Shown here piece by piece: positions 16,919 to 26,375 of a DNA stretch of 36,723 bases. Under the pieces are notes generated by a model. The model made no database searches. It was given only the letters and a program-made list of their open reading frames with translations, and was not told the origin of the DNA. A program made the translations under genes and the position numbers. The DNA is from Candidatus Aminicenantota bacterium (GTDB lineage: Bacteria; Acidobacteriota; Aminicenantia; UBA2199). Position 1 is the stretch's first letter, and the number at the start of each line of letters is the position of its first letter. The stretch spans positions 1 through 36,723 of the forward strand of contig JAUWQW010000013.1 in NCBI GenBank assembly GCA_030610885.1, given 5' to 3'.

Positions 16919-17824
16919 TTACATATTTTTTTTTATAACAACAATACTTACATCATCAGAAAATTTATTAAATTTAAGCATATCATCTATTATCTGATTA
17001 AAAATATCTTTAGCATTATATTTTTTTACTTTCTTAAGTATTATCTCAAGTTTTTGAGGGAAGTAAAAATCTTCTATATTTATATTATGTTCAGATAAAC
17101 CATCAGTATACAAAAGCAAAATATCCCCTGTCCCCATAAGATTTATCTCATTTATTGAATATTTTTTTTTATATCCTACTCTAGACAGATTCTTTCTAAA
17201 ATCAATATCTTCTCTTGATGGAAGTGTACCAATAGGCGGAAAATGAATAACTCTTTTCTGGCTTACTTCCATTAATTTATCATATTTATTTGAGAAAACC
17301 GCAGGATTGGGATGACCTGCATTAGTAAACCTGAACATGCCGTTTTCAGAGATCTCTCCATAGATCATTGTTATGAATTTAGAGAAACTTGAAGAACTGT
17401 AAAAACGTGAATTAATGTTTTCAAACAATTCAGTAGTAACCTGGCCATTTTGTTTTAATTCGTACATAACTCCAGTTAGAAAAGATTGATGGAGCATTGC
17501 TGCTAAAAGTGCATCTGTTATCTTGTGGCCTGAAACATCAGCAATTAAAATTCCTGCTTTTGTTTTATTTTGCTTAAGTCTTTCCGCAACATCTGTTCTG
17601 TTTATAACTATAGAATCTAAAATGCGTTTGTCCAGATCATAGCGTTTTTTAAAATCAACATAAATTATGTGATCTCCGCCAACAATTCCATTTAAAGGGA
17701 TTGTATCTCCATAAATATCAATTCCCTGCAGTTCTGGTATATCACCTGAACTCGGTTTTATATACCTGGCAATATCCTCAAAGTTCTTTAATTCATCTTC
17801 AAAAAAATCAATACTTTCAGTCAT
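16919..17824 (-). CDS. SpoIIE/RsbU-type PP2C serine phosphatase
   Basis: 'KAGILIADVSGHKITDALLAAMLHQSF', 'FTNAGHPNPAVF', 'GDILLLYTDGLSE', 'FSDDVSIVVIKK'. Confidence 0.92.
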   Translation of the reverse strand: MTESIDFFEDELKNFEDIARYIKPSSGDIPELQGIDIYGDTIPLNGIVGGDHIIYVDFKKRYDLDKRILDSIVINRTDVAERLKQNKTKAGILIADVSGHKITDALLAAMLHQSFLTGVMYELKQNGQVTTELFENINSRFYSSSSFSKFITMIYGEISENGMFRFTNAGHPNPAVFSNKYDKLMEVSQKRVIHFPPIGTLPSREDIDFRKNLSRVGYKKKYSINEINLMGTGDILLLYTDGLSEHNINIEDFYFPQKLEIILKKVKKYNAKDIFNQIIDDMLKFNKFSDDVSIVVIKKNM

Positions 17825-18075
17825 TTTAAATCCAGCCTAAACTTATTATATATTTTATTGTTAATATAGTATAAATTTATTGTTATTATACTATAAAACT
17901 ACACTTTTTAATAATAATTATTTTAGATTTTATCCAAATGATTATATTCTGGAATATCCTCACCTTTTATTTCCCTAATTATTTTATTTGAATAATATAT
18001 CTTTCAATAATAAAAACAATTAATGACCCAACTAAGTGCAATAAAAAAGAAGCCACAGGTTCATCAACTTTATTT

Positions 18076-18375
18076 TTATCTGAAGGAATTTCTTTTTTTC
18101 CAATATTTTGGTTTTCGGTTCAGATGCATTACTGCAATTATTATTATCTCCTTTTCCTTAATTTGATAAATGATTCCATAAGGGAATCTGTTTAATAAGC
18201 ATCTTCGTGTATTTTTAGATAGAACTGTCCATGCTTTAGGGAATGAAACAATATTTTCAACCGCAAAACAAATCTCCTTAGCGAATTCAAGTCCTAATCC
18301 TTCTTTACACTGATTATAATAGTCAACAGCTTCATTTAACTCTCTCTCAGCATCAGGATAAAACGAAAAATTCAT
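18076..18375 (-). CDS. RelE/ParE-family toxin
   Basis: 'MNFSFYPDAERELNEAVDYYNQCKEGLGLEFAKEICFAVENI..FPKAW..LNRFPYGIIYQI'. 4-bp overlap with antitoxin ORF. Confidence 0.88.
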   Translation of the reverse strand: MNFSFYPDAERELNEAVDYYNQCKEGLGLEFAKEICFAVENIVSFPKAWTVLSKNTRRCLLNRFPYGIIYQIKEKEIIIIAVMHLNRKPKYWKKRNSFR

Positions 18376-18599
18376 AATTCAAGGCGATCAAAGATTTTCT
18401 TGAAAACTTCTTTACCTGGTTTTGTTTTTACTCTGCCTTTCTTTATATCTTCTACTCTTGCCTCTGCTTCCTTTGCCCATATTTTGTCAATTTCTCTACG
18501 AGTTGGATTTAAACTTAAAAGTAATGCTTCAATAATTTCAGCTCTTATTTCAACTGGCAATGAAAGAGCATCGTCTATTAGTTTCTCTGTTTTTATCAT
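18372..18599 (-). CDS. Addiction module antitoxin (short alpha-helical type II antitoxin)
   Basis: 'LIDDALSLPVEIRAEIIEALLLSL...IDKIWAKEAEARVEDIKKGRVKTKPGKEVF'. Confidence 0.85.
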   Translation of the reverse strand: MIKTEKLIDDALSLPVEIRAEIIEALLLSLNPTRREIDKIWAKEAEARVEDIKKGRVKTKPGKEVFKKIFDRLEL

Positions 18600-18777
18600 T
18601 TTCTTTACCTCATATATTTATTATACATCAGTATAAATTTTATTGAAGTAAAAAATAAATTTTAATAAAGAAACTATTTTTGTATAAGCTACCTCTGTTA
18701 GATGTTTTTTGAATCCACAACCATCTATTGCCAAATTTCAACTTGATTTATTTAAGGGGATGTTATATTTTTAGGGT

Positions 18778-19335
18778 GTGAAAAGTTATATTAATATTCC
18801 CAATTCCTTAAGTATTCTGCGGATATTAATGGTACCTGTTATTTTTATTTTAATTATAAAGAGTACTTATCAAAATTATCCCTTTTTAATCTTTATATAT
18901 GTATTTACAATCTCACTCGATTTTCTTGACGGATATTTTGCAAGAAAACTTTCTCAAGAAACTGAAGTTGGGAAAATTTTGGACCCTGTGGCTGACAAAT
19001 CACTTGTCTTTTTTGTTGTAATAGCATTGATAATAAAGTCAGACTTTCCATTATGGCTTGCTATTCCAATTTTTTCCAGAGATATAGTAATACTATTTGC
19101 AGGTTTAATCTTATTCAAAACCAGACATTTTATAGCACCATCAATTATTATAGGAAAAATTGTTTTTACAATTTTTGGCCTTTTGATTTTAATTTATATT
19201 ATTGATTTAAATGTTTTTATCAATCTTGAAATATTAAAAAGACTTTTAGCTGTTTTAAGCTTTGGTTTTTTAATCTGGTCATTCATTGAATACTATAGAA
19301 TCTATATGAGTATAAAAAATAATGAACAGATATGA
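18778..19335 (+). CDS. pgsA: CDP-diacylglycerol--glycerol-3-phosphate 3-phosphatidyltransferase
   Basis: 'NIPNSLSILRILMVPVIF', CDP-alcohol motif 'DFLDGYFARKLSQETEVGKILDPVADK'. GTG start. Confidence 0.92.
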   Translation: MKSYINIPNSLSILRILMVPVIFILIIKSTYQNYPFLIFIYVFTISLDFLDGYFARKLSQETEVGKILDPVADKSLVFFVVIALIIKSDFPLWLAIPIFSRDIVILFAGLILFKTRHFIAPSIIIGKIVFTIFGLLILIYIIDLNVFINLEILKRLLAVLSFGFLIWSFIEYYRIYMSIKNNEQI

Positions 19336-20234
19336 ATGAACTCTATTATTCTTTTAATACCTTTTTAAGACATAAATTCAATAATCAAAAGGTGAGGAAA
19401 ATTCCAATTAATGCAGGGTTTTCATGCCCGAATAAAGATAGTAAATTATCAGATAAAGGTTGTATTTTTTGTGATAGATTTGGCTCAGGACCTGTTAAAG
19501 CATATAATTTGTCAGTATTTGAACAGATTGAGAAATTTATTAAAGATCATCCTAAAGTTAAGTATATTGCGTATTATCAAGCTCACACAAACACATATGC
19601 TTCAGTTGAGGAATTAAGAAAAAAAATTGAAATTGTTTTTAATTTTAAAGATATAGTAAGTGTTTTTATTGGAACCAGACCTGATTCAATAAAAGATGAA
19701 GTATATCCTTTTCTTGAAGAATTAAATAATAGAACCTACCTTAGTGTAGAACTGGGTTTGCAATCAATACATTTAAAAAGTCTTAATTTCTTAAACAGAA
19801 ACCATTCATACAAGCAATTTCTGGATACATTTCAAAAACTAAAGCACATGAATATCGATGTTATCGTGCACCTGATTGTTGGTATCCCCGGAGAGACAAA
19901 GCAAGATATGCTTGAAACTGTAAAAGAGATGAATAGATTAAAACCTGCTGGTATTAAACTTCATTTAATGCATGTTTTAAAAGGAACCTCTCTTTATGAT
20001 TTATACAAAAGAGGAAGATTCAAATTATTGCAAAGGGAAGAATATGTAAATTTAATTGTATATTTACTCGAACACCTTGACTCTTCAATTGTTATTCACA
20101 GATTAACAGGTGAAAGAGATAAGGAGTTGTTTTATGCTCCAGAATGGGCTTTAAATAAAGCTGATATAATTAATTCAATAAGGTCAAAAATGAAAGAACT
20201 TAATACTTTTCAGGGTAAATTCATGAAATGTTAA
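19332..20234 (+). CDS. TIGR01212/YhcC-like radical SAM protein
   Basis: 'KVRKIPINAGFSCPNKDSKLSDKGCIFCDRFGSG', 'YLSVELGLQSIHLKSLNFLNRNHSY', 'IVHLIVGIPGETKQDMLETV'. Confidence 0.92.
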   Translation: MNELYYSFNTFLRHKFNNQKVRKIPINAGFSCPNKDSKLSDKGCIFCDRFGSGPVKAYNLSVFEQIEKFIKDHPKVKYIAYYQAHTNTYASVEELRKKIEIVFNFKDIVSVFIGTRPDSIKDEVYPFLEELNNRTYLSVELGLQSIHLKSLNFLNRNHSYKQFLDTFQKLKHMNIDVIVHLIVGIPGETKQDMLETVKEMNRLKPAGIKLHLMHVLKGTSLYDLYKRGRFKLLQREEYVNLIVYLLEHLDSSIVIHRLTGERDKELFYAPEWALNKADIINSIRSKMKELNTFQGKFMKC

Positions 20235-20248
20235 AAGAATTTCTTAGA

Positions 20249-20283
20249 AAAAGTGGGGTTACAATAAGTGTTACCCCACTTTT
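20249..20283. terminator. Rho-independent hairpin (probably bidirectional)
   Basis: AAAAGTGGGGT ... ACCCCACTTTT 11-bp complementary arms downstream of the 20234 stop. Confidence 0.85.
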
Positions 20284-20392
20284 CCAAGTTAATATTAACT
20301 AAGACACACACAGTGTCTACAAACAATATATTCACAAATTCAATTTTTTCAAAATAATTTTTTTTTTAATGATAAAATCATACAAAAATAAT

Positions 20393-21229
20393 TTATTCTA
20401 TGAAATTTGTTTCTGTTCGCATTATAACAATTTTTAAATAGTATTTGAATAAAATAAATATTTGATATGCAATTATAGTTATAAAAAGGACAGACAAACT
20501 TTCTATTTGGTGCAATATAACAGATAAAAAAATTTGGACAAAAATTACTGCTAATATATATGAAATGAACATTAAGAGTATGTAAATTTTATTGGAGAAC
20601 ACAAATTTTATACCTTTTTTCATAGAAGATAAAAAATTCTTGTCATATTTTAGTTTGAAAATCCTTGAAAAATCATAAATTGCAATTGAAAAGATTGATA
20701 TAATTATACTTATAAAAATCCAGACATAGAATAGAATTTCTATTAAAAATTCGTTGGAAGAATTATTTTGAATTTTCCATATCAAGAAGCCAAAAATTAA
20801 ACAGAGCAAAAATACAACTACAAAGTTAACTAAATTTATAAAGAATATTTTGAGCATTTTAAAAAAGTTTTCAACTGAAGAAGAGATCAAATTTAAAAAA
20901 TTGTTTTTTTCTTTGTTTAATAAAACAGAATATATACCACCAGAAATAAAGATTGATATAATGGAAAACGCAATAATAACAAAAATGCAAATTGGGATTA
21001 AAGTTGGAAGCATTCCTTTGTAATTTCTAAAAATTTCAACCATGCAGGTAAAAAATCCATCGGAGCTCAATTTATTTAAAATTATTGATTCGCTCACTGC
21101 AAAAGAAATCGCTTTGTAGAAAGTAAAATATATGATAATACTGAAAAGTATATTGAATAACCATGCATATATTGCAATTTTTATATTCTTAATTCCTAAA
21201 CTTTTTGTTATAGCTTTTAATAATTTCAT
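20393..21229 (-). CDS. Hypothetical polytopic membrane protein
   Basis: About six hydrophobic segments. No family recognised. Confidence 0.75.
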   Translation of the reverse strand: MKLLKAITKSLGIKNIKIAIYAWLFNILFSIIIYFTFYKAISFAVSESIILNKLSSDGFFTCMVEIFRNYKGMLPTLIPICIFVIIAFSIISIFISGGIYSVLLNKEKNNFLNLISSSVENFFKMLKIFFINLVNFVVVFLLCLIFGFLIWKIQNNSSNEFLIEILFYVWIFISIIISIFSIAIYDFSRIFKLKYDKNFLSSMKKGIKFVFSNKIYILLMFISYILAVIFVQIFLSVILHQIESLSVLFITIIAYQIFILFKYYLKIVIMRTETNFIE

Positions 21230-21239
21230 TTTAAACCTC

Positions 21240-23180
21240 CTACATAACTAAAAGACTCAATATGTTTTGAAATAAGAACCCAAATTTTGATGCTATGGTT
21301 TTTAATCTTGTTTTTTTAGGCTCCAGAATTTTTGAATTGTTTATTAAATTTTTATCAAGCAAAATTTTAAACTCAGGATCAATAGCAGCATATACAATAG
21401 GTGAATTCTCATAAAAAATTATCTTTTTCCATTTTTCTTTCTCTTTCCAGAAATATTTAATATGTTTACCATTTTTAAGTTTTATTAACAATTCAACAGG
21501 AAAGTATCCCTCATTTCTTGTAAAAATAGCTTCATTTCTATATTTAAATGGATTTGAATCTATTTTTTTTGATTCTACACAAAACACAGCATTATCAAGG
21601 TTTGATGAACCATTTATAAATTGATTAAATGCCCATGAAAAATCTTCATCCATAAATTCATTAAATGTGTTTATAAAGTCTTTTGTTTTTGGATGTTTAA
21701 ATTTAAACTTTTTAGCATAAAATTTGAAAAAATCATACATTTTATTCTTTCCAATGTAATTTTTTAAACTTCTTAAAAGAATGCTTGCTTTAGAATAAAC
21801 GTTATTTGCATAATATAAACCATTGAGGAATTTCCATGAATATTGGTTAACATTATCAATTGGTAGAAGTGACACGCAGCTTAAGCGATTTCTCTCCCAA
21901 TCATTTATGTTTATCAAACTTGAAGCAATAAAGGAATATGAATTTTTAAAATAAGCATCCAGAATCTCCATTTCAAAAAATGTATTGACCCCTTCATCAA
22001 GCCATGCTTCTCTGAATTCATCAGTTCCGACCATTCCATACCAGTATTGATGTCCAAATTCATGAATGGTTACAAGTTCAGTTAATTTCATAGATTTAGG
22101 TATAAAATTAAGATATCCTGCAGTAATTAATGTTGGATATTCCATACCTGCGGATCTCATCCCTTTTAATGGAGGATCAACAATGGTAATTTTTTTATAA
22201 GGATATGGAAAGATGTTTTCAGCATAAAAATTTAACGCGAATTTAAGAGAATTCAAATACCTTTGTTTTGCTTTTGAATGAAATGGGGATAAAAGCAATT
22301 CAATTGTTGTGTTTTCATCATTTCCATTTAATTTAATCTTTTCAATGACTTTTTTAAATTTAGGTGATGTAGCCCATGCAAAGTCATGAATGTTTTTTTC
22401 TTCATAAAAATATGTTATTGTTTTGTCTACATTTTTCTCTTTCTTAATGAGATTCCCGGTAGAACCAATTATAAAATTTTCAGGTATTGTAATATCAACT
22501 TTATATTCACCATAATCAGCAAAAAATTCTGAATATCTATGAAATTGGTGACAATTCCACTGCCCATCATTTTGTAAAACACCAATTTTAGGAAACCACT
22601 GCCCAAAGAAGAAATAATCATCTGCAAAACCTGTTCGTGCAATTATTTTAGGTATGGTTAAAATAAAATCCGTTTTAATTGTGACTGACTGATACGGTTG
22701 AATTGGTACCTCAAGACTGATTTCAATTACAGTTCTATCGTGTTTGTTTTGATCATCAGGTGATATGTAACGAATTTTTCCATATAATTCTTCTCCATTT
22801 ATTATTCTCATCCCTTTTATTTTTATTTCTCCAAATTGTAGCTTTTTGAGGTATCTTTTAGATTTTTTTTCAAATCCAGCTTCTTTTAAAAATGTTGATT
22901 TTGTATTTCTAAATGCATTGTAATATAAATGAAACCTTAGGTTACTTACAGGATTATCTGTTTTATTTATCCATGTTAAAATCTCAGATGCTTCAAGTTT
23001 TTTAACTTCAGGGAATAATTGGGCAGTAATTAAGTATTTTACTGTTGGCTCATCAATGTTCTCGTTGTTTTGCAAAATATCTAAGCTGTTCTCTTCCTTT
23101 TTTTCAATAGTATCTAATTGAGAACAAAGATAGAGTGAAAAAACTGTTAATAATAAAATAATTAAAATTGTTTTTTTCAT
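21240..23180 (-). CDS. M1-family zinc metallopeptidase
   Basis: 'GMRSAGMEYPTLITAG', 'TIHEFGHQYWYGMVGTDEFREAWLDEGVNTFFE' (HExxH-18-E). Confidence 0.93.
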   Translation of the reverse strand: MKKTILIILLLTVFSLYLCSQLDTIEKKEENSLDILQNNENIDEPTVKYLITAQLFPEVKKLEASEILTWINKTDNPVSNLRFHLYYNAFRNTKSTFLKEAGFEKKSKRYLKKLQFGEIKIKGMRIINGEELYGKIRYISPDDQNKHDRTVIEISLEVPIQPYQSVTIKTDFILTIPKIIARTGFADDYFFFGQWFPKIGVLQNDGQWNCHQFHRYSEFFADYGEYKVDITIPENFIIGSTGNLIKKEKNVDKTITYFYEEKNIHDFAWATSPKFKKVIEKIKLNGNDENTTIELLLSPFHSKAKQRYLNSLKFALNFYAENIFPYPYKKITIVDPPLKGMRSAGMEYPTLITAGYLNFIPKSMKLTELVTIHEFGHQYWYGMVGTDEFREAWLDEGVNTFFEMEILDAYFKNSYSFIASSLININDWERNRLSCVSLLPIDNVNQYSWKFLNGLYYANNVYSKASILLRSLKNYIGKNKMYDFFKFYAKKFKFKHPKTKDFINTFNEFMDEDFSWAFNQFINGSSNLDNAVFCVESKKIDSNPFKYRNEAIFTRNEGYFPVELLIKLKNGKHIKYFWKEKEKWKKIIFYENSPIVYAAIDPEFKILLDKNLINNSKILEPKKTRLKTIASKFGFLFQNILSLLVM

Positions 23181-24179
23181 TTATTCTCCTTTTTTGAGTT
23201 TTTTCTCCCATTCCCAGGCTGAATTTATAATAAACTCAAGATCATTGTATTTTGGACTCCAACCCAATTTATCTTTTATTAAGTTTGAATCAGCAATCAA
23301 AATGGGAGGGTCGCCTTCTCTTTTTTTTGAATTAACTGTTTTAAAGTTTACTTTTGTAACCTTTTTTGTTGTGTTTAAAACTTCTAATACTGAATATCCT
23401 TGTCCATACCCACAATTAAAAACTTTACTTTTTCTCTCTTTTTTTAAATAATTTAAGCAAAGGATATGTGCGTTTGATAAATCATCAATGTGGATGTAAT
23501 CTCTTATAGCTGTCCCATCAGGGGTGTTATAATCAGTCCCAAATATATTTAAACTTTCATATTCGCCCAATGCTGTTTTTAATGCAAGCGTAATAAGATG
23601 AGTTGGATTTTCATACTTCTGTCCAATTCTTAATTTTTTGTCAGCCCCAGCAACATTAAAATAGCGTAATGCAATATAATTGAAATTTTTATATATATAA
23701 GATATGTCTTCTAATAGTATTTCTGTAAACATTTTAGATCTCCCGTATGGATTCACTGGGTTAAGCTGTGAATTTTCTTTAACAGGAAACTCTTCTGAAA
23801 TTCCATACACAGCTGCACTTGATGAAAAAACAAAGTTTTCTACACCATTTTCAATGCATGATTTTATTAGATTTAATGAATTAAAAAAATTATTATTGTA
23901 ATATTTTATAGGTTTATTTACAGATTCTTCTACAACTATATATGCAGCAAAGTGAATAACACTTTTGATTTTGTACTTTTTAATTATTTTGGTTATTAGA
24001 TTCGTATCTTTTAAATCTCCTTTTATAAAATCTCCGTAAAGGACGAAATCTTTGTTCCCGGTTGACAAATTATCATAAACAATTGGCTTGTATCCTTGCT
24101 CGCCAAGATCTCTTACTACATGACTGCCTATGTATCCAGCACCTCCTGTAACAAGGATATTTTCTGTTGAATCGTGCAT
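23181..24179 (-). CDS. galE: UDP-glucose 4-epimerase
   Basis: 'ILVTGGAGYIGSHVVRDLGEQGY', 'SSSAAVYG', 'NPYGRSK', 'TPDGTAIRDYIHIDDLSNAH'. Confidence 0.95.
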   Translation of the reverse strand: MHDSTENILVTGGAGYIGSHVVRDLGEQGYKPIVYDNLSTGNKDFVLYGDFIKGDLKDTNLITKIIKKYKIKSVIHFAAYIVVEESVNKPIKYYNNNFFNSLNLIKSCIENGVENFVFSSSAAVYGISEEFPVKENSQLNPVNPYGRSKMFTEILLEDISYIYKNFNYIALRYFNVAGADKKLRIGQKYENPTHLITLALKTALGEYESLNIFGTDYNTPDGTAIRDYIHIDDLSNAHILCLNYLKKERKSKVFNCGYGQGYSVLEVLNTTKKVTKVNFKTVNSKKREGDPPILIADSNLIKDKLGWSPKYNDLEFIINSAWEWEKKLKKGE

Positions 24180-24326
24180 TTTTTATCTCTTTTAATAATC
24201 TTACTCTATTTTGAAATATCATTCAACTAGAATAATATTTCAAAATTATAGTTTTTTTAGCTTTTATTGTTAAACTAATTTAATATTATATTTGACTTTT
24301 TTTTCAAAAGTAAATATTTTATATGT

Positions 24327-25487
24327 GTGAGACTTCAAAATAATGACTTATCGGAGAGGGATGCAACAATAGCTCTTGCAATAGAAAATATTGTAGAAAA
24401 AAATTTTTGGCTCACAAAGATCAGGTGGGTGTTTTCATTATTTATTTTAATATTTTTTACAACATATAACTCATTACAAGACAAGGTATATATAGATTCT
24501 TATAGACTTTTTTTAGTGATTTTTCTAAGCGTTTTAGGGAATATTATTTTTATCTTTGCTTTAAAAAAGGAACCAAAGAAGTTATTAGAAAAGTTAGATT
24601 ATAATAAATTTTCATTTATTGCATCTCTTCAGTTAGATTTTGACCTTGTAGTACTTGCATTGTTAGTATACCTTTCTGCAGGATTTGAAAGCCCAGTAAT
24701 CGTTTTATTTATTTTTCATGTGATCATTTCAACATTCTTGGTTGAGCATCAGAAAGCATTTAAAAACACCTTAACTTCAATTGTGTTGCTTTTACTTATT
24801 TTTTTCAAAAATGAAGGTTTTGGTTTTTCTTCAGAAAAATTAGCTTCAATGATTGCTTTTAATACAATTTTATTTTTTTCATATTTTGTTTCAGCATATG
24901 TATCGAAAAATTTTAAAAAAAATGAGGCAATACTTCAAGAATTATTAAAAAAGACTAAAAGGTTATCAATTACAGATGGCTTAACAGGATTGTACAACCA
25001 GACACATTTTTTCTCTGTCCTTAAATCTGAGGTTGAAACATCAAAGAGGTATAATCTTGTGTTTTCTGTAATAATATTTGATGTTGATCATTTTAAAAAT
25101 TATAATGATAATAATGGACATATTCTTGGCTCAAAAGCGCTCGCAAAGGTTGGAACTGTTATGAAGAAAGCTTTTAGAGCAAGTGATATTTTAGCTAAAT
25201 ATGGGGGAGATGAATTTGTTATTATTCTTTCCAAAACAGATAAAATTGGGGCTTTTTTAGCAGCTGACAGATTAAGAGAAACCATTGAGAAGGAAGATTT
25301 TGTTGGAGGGGAAAAACAACCATTTGGAAAAATCACCATTTCTTTGGGGATTGCCAGTTATCCTTCTCATGGCTTAACTGATGAAGAAATTCTTAGTAAA
25401 GCTGATAAAGCCTTATATTTTGCAAAAGAAACAGGGAGGAACAAAACAATAATTTATAGTAAAAGTTTTGAAAGTATAGAATCTTAA
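24327..25487 (+). CDS. Membrane-bound diguanylate cyclase (GGDEF)
   Basis: Multi-TM N-terminus. 'DGLTGLYNQTHFF', 'IFDVDHFKNYNDNNGH', 'AKYGGDEFVIIL'. Confidence 0.93.
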   Translation: MRLQNNDLSERDATIALAIENIVEKNFWLTKIRWVFSLFILIFFTTYNSLQDKVYIDSYRLFLVIFLSVLGNIIFIFALKKEPKKLLEKLDYNKFSFIASLQLDFDLVVLALLVYLSAGFESPVIVLFIFHVIISTFLVEHQKAFKNTLTSIVLLLLIFFKNEGFGFSSEKLASMIAFNTILFFSYFVSAYVSKNFKKNEAILQELLKKTKRLSITDGLTGLYNQTHFFSVLKSEVETSKRYNLVFSVIIFDVDHFKNYNDNNGHILGSKALAKVGTVMKKAFRASDILAKYGGDEFVIILSKTDKIGAFLAADRLRETIEKEDFVGGEKQPFGKITISLGIASYPSHGLTDEEILSKADKALYFAKETGRNKTIIYSKSFESIES

Positions 25488-25527
25488 AAATTTATTTTAT
25501 TTTTGATTTAATATAAAAGGAGTTATA

Positions 25528-26256
25528 ATGAAAAAAACAATAATTCTTGTTTTTTTAATATTGTTATTATCACTTCAGATTCATTCTGAAGGAGAGTGGG
25601 TGTTGGGATTTCATTTTTCTAAATGGTCAATAAACATTATCAGACAAATAATTGAAGATAATGTGATAGATGCTTTCGATGATTTTGATACTAGTAAGGG
25701 TGATTTGAATTTCGATTCAAATGGGAACAACTTTGGATTTGAAATAAATTATTTCCCAAAAGGCAAAGAAGGATCATTCTCCATAGGAATTTCATATGAA
25801 AGAAACAACTTTAAAGGAAAATTAACAGGGAATTATTCAGACAGTGATAATTTTGGTAATAAGGAAGAAATAGTTGGTAATGGTTCTTTTAGCCTACAAC
25901 CACATTCATTTAATATCAATTTATGCTGGGATTTATGGCCAAAATCCAGAGTTCATCCATATATTGGTTTTGGATTCGGAATTGGCCCATTGAATGGTGA
26001 AGGTGAATTAAATACGACGACTACTACCTATTACCATGGTTATACGCTGGTTGAAGAAACAAATGACAAAAAAACTTTAAAGGAAGCAATTAATGAACTT
26101 GATGATGAAGGCCAAGGATTTCCTCTTACTTTTTTCCCTATTATTCATCTAAGTTTAGGCTGCAAAGGAGAAGTTGTGAATAATCTCTATGTTTTTGTTG
26201 AAGTAGCAATTTATGATGGAACATTATTTAGAGGAGGAGTATTATATAGGTTTTAA
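25528..26256 (+). CDS. Outer-membrane beta-barrel-like exported protein
   Basis: Signal peptide, alternating aromatic/glycine strands, 'YIGFGFGIGPLNGEGELN', terminal '..GGVLYRF'. Confidence 0.6.
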   Translation: MKKTIILVFLILLLSLQIHSEGEWVLGFHFSKWSINIIRQIIEDNVIDAFDDFDTSKGDLNFDSNGNNFGFEINYFPKGKEGSFSIGISYERNNFKGKLTGNYSDSDNFGNKEEIVGNGSFSLQPHSFNINLCWDLWPKSRVHPYIGFGFGIGPLNGEGELNTTTTTYYHGYTLVEETNDKKTLKEAINELDDEGQGFPLTFFPIIHLSLGCKGEVVNNLYVFVEVAIYDGTLFRGGVLYRF

Positions 26257-26322
26257 TTAGTTTAAAATATCTATTTTTATAAGTATATACATAAAACAAA
26301 TCTATAAAATAGTATCATAAAC

Positions 26323-26366
26323 TTGACATATATTTTTTTTTCTCTTATATTAGTTTCTAATATAAG
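26323..26366 (+). promoter_or_regulatory. Promoter with overlapping 10-bp inverted repeat upstream of pepD
   Basis: TTGACA (26323-26328), 17 bp, TATATT (26346-26351). CTTATATTAG-TTT-CTAATATAAG at 26344-26366, running into the AAGGAG RBS. Confidence 0.75.
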
Positions 26367-26375
26367 GAGAATATA

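Noticed and set aside
17862-17900. ATAGTATAA...TTATACTAT inverted repeat upstream of the SpoIIE-type gene
   Set aside because: Composed only of A/T-rich simple sequence in a very AT-rich spacer. Chance occurrence is likely without conservation data.
18076-18599. ParE/antitoxin pair as a novel system
   Set aside because: Looks like a standard type II TA pair with usual gene order and overlap; reported only as a feature.
19411-19617. 68-aa + strand ORF overlapping the YhcC-like gene
   Set aside because: Alternate frame of a clearly conserved radical SAM coding region.
25510-25526. ATATAAAAGGAGTTATA before 25528 as another copy of the leader module
   Set aside because: It matches only the SD-proximal part and sits at normal RBS distance from an ATG. 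It probably reflects host RBS composition, and it also weakens the leader-module claim somewhat.
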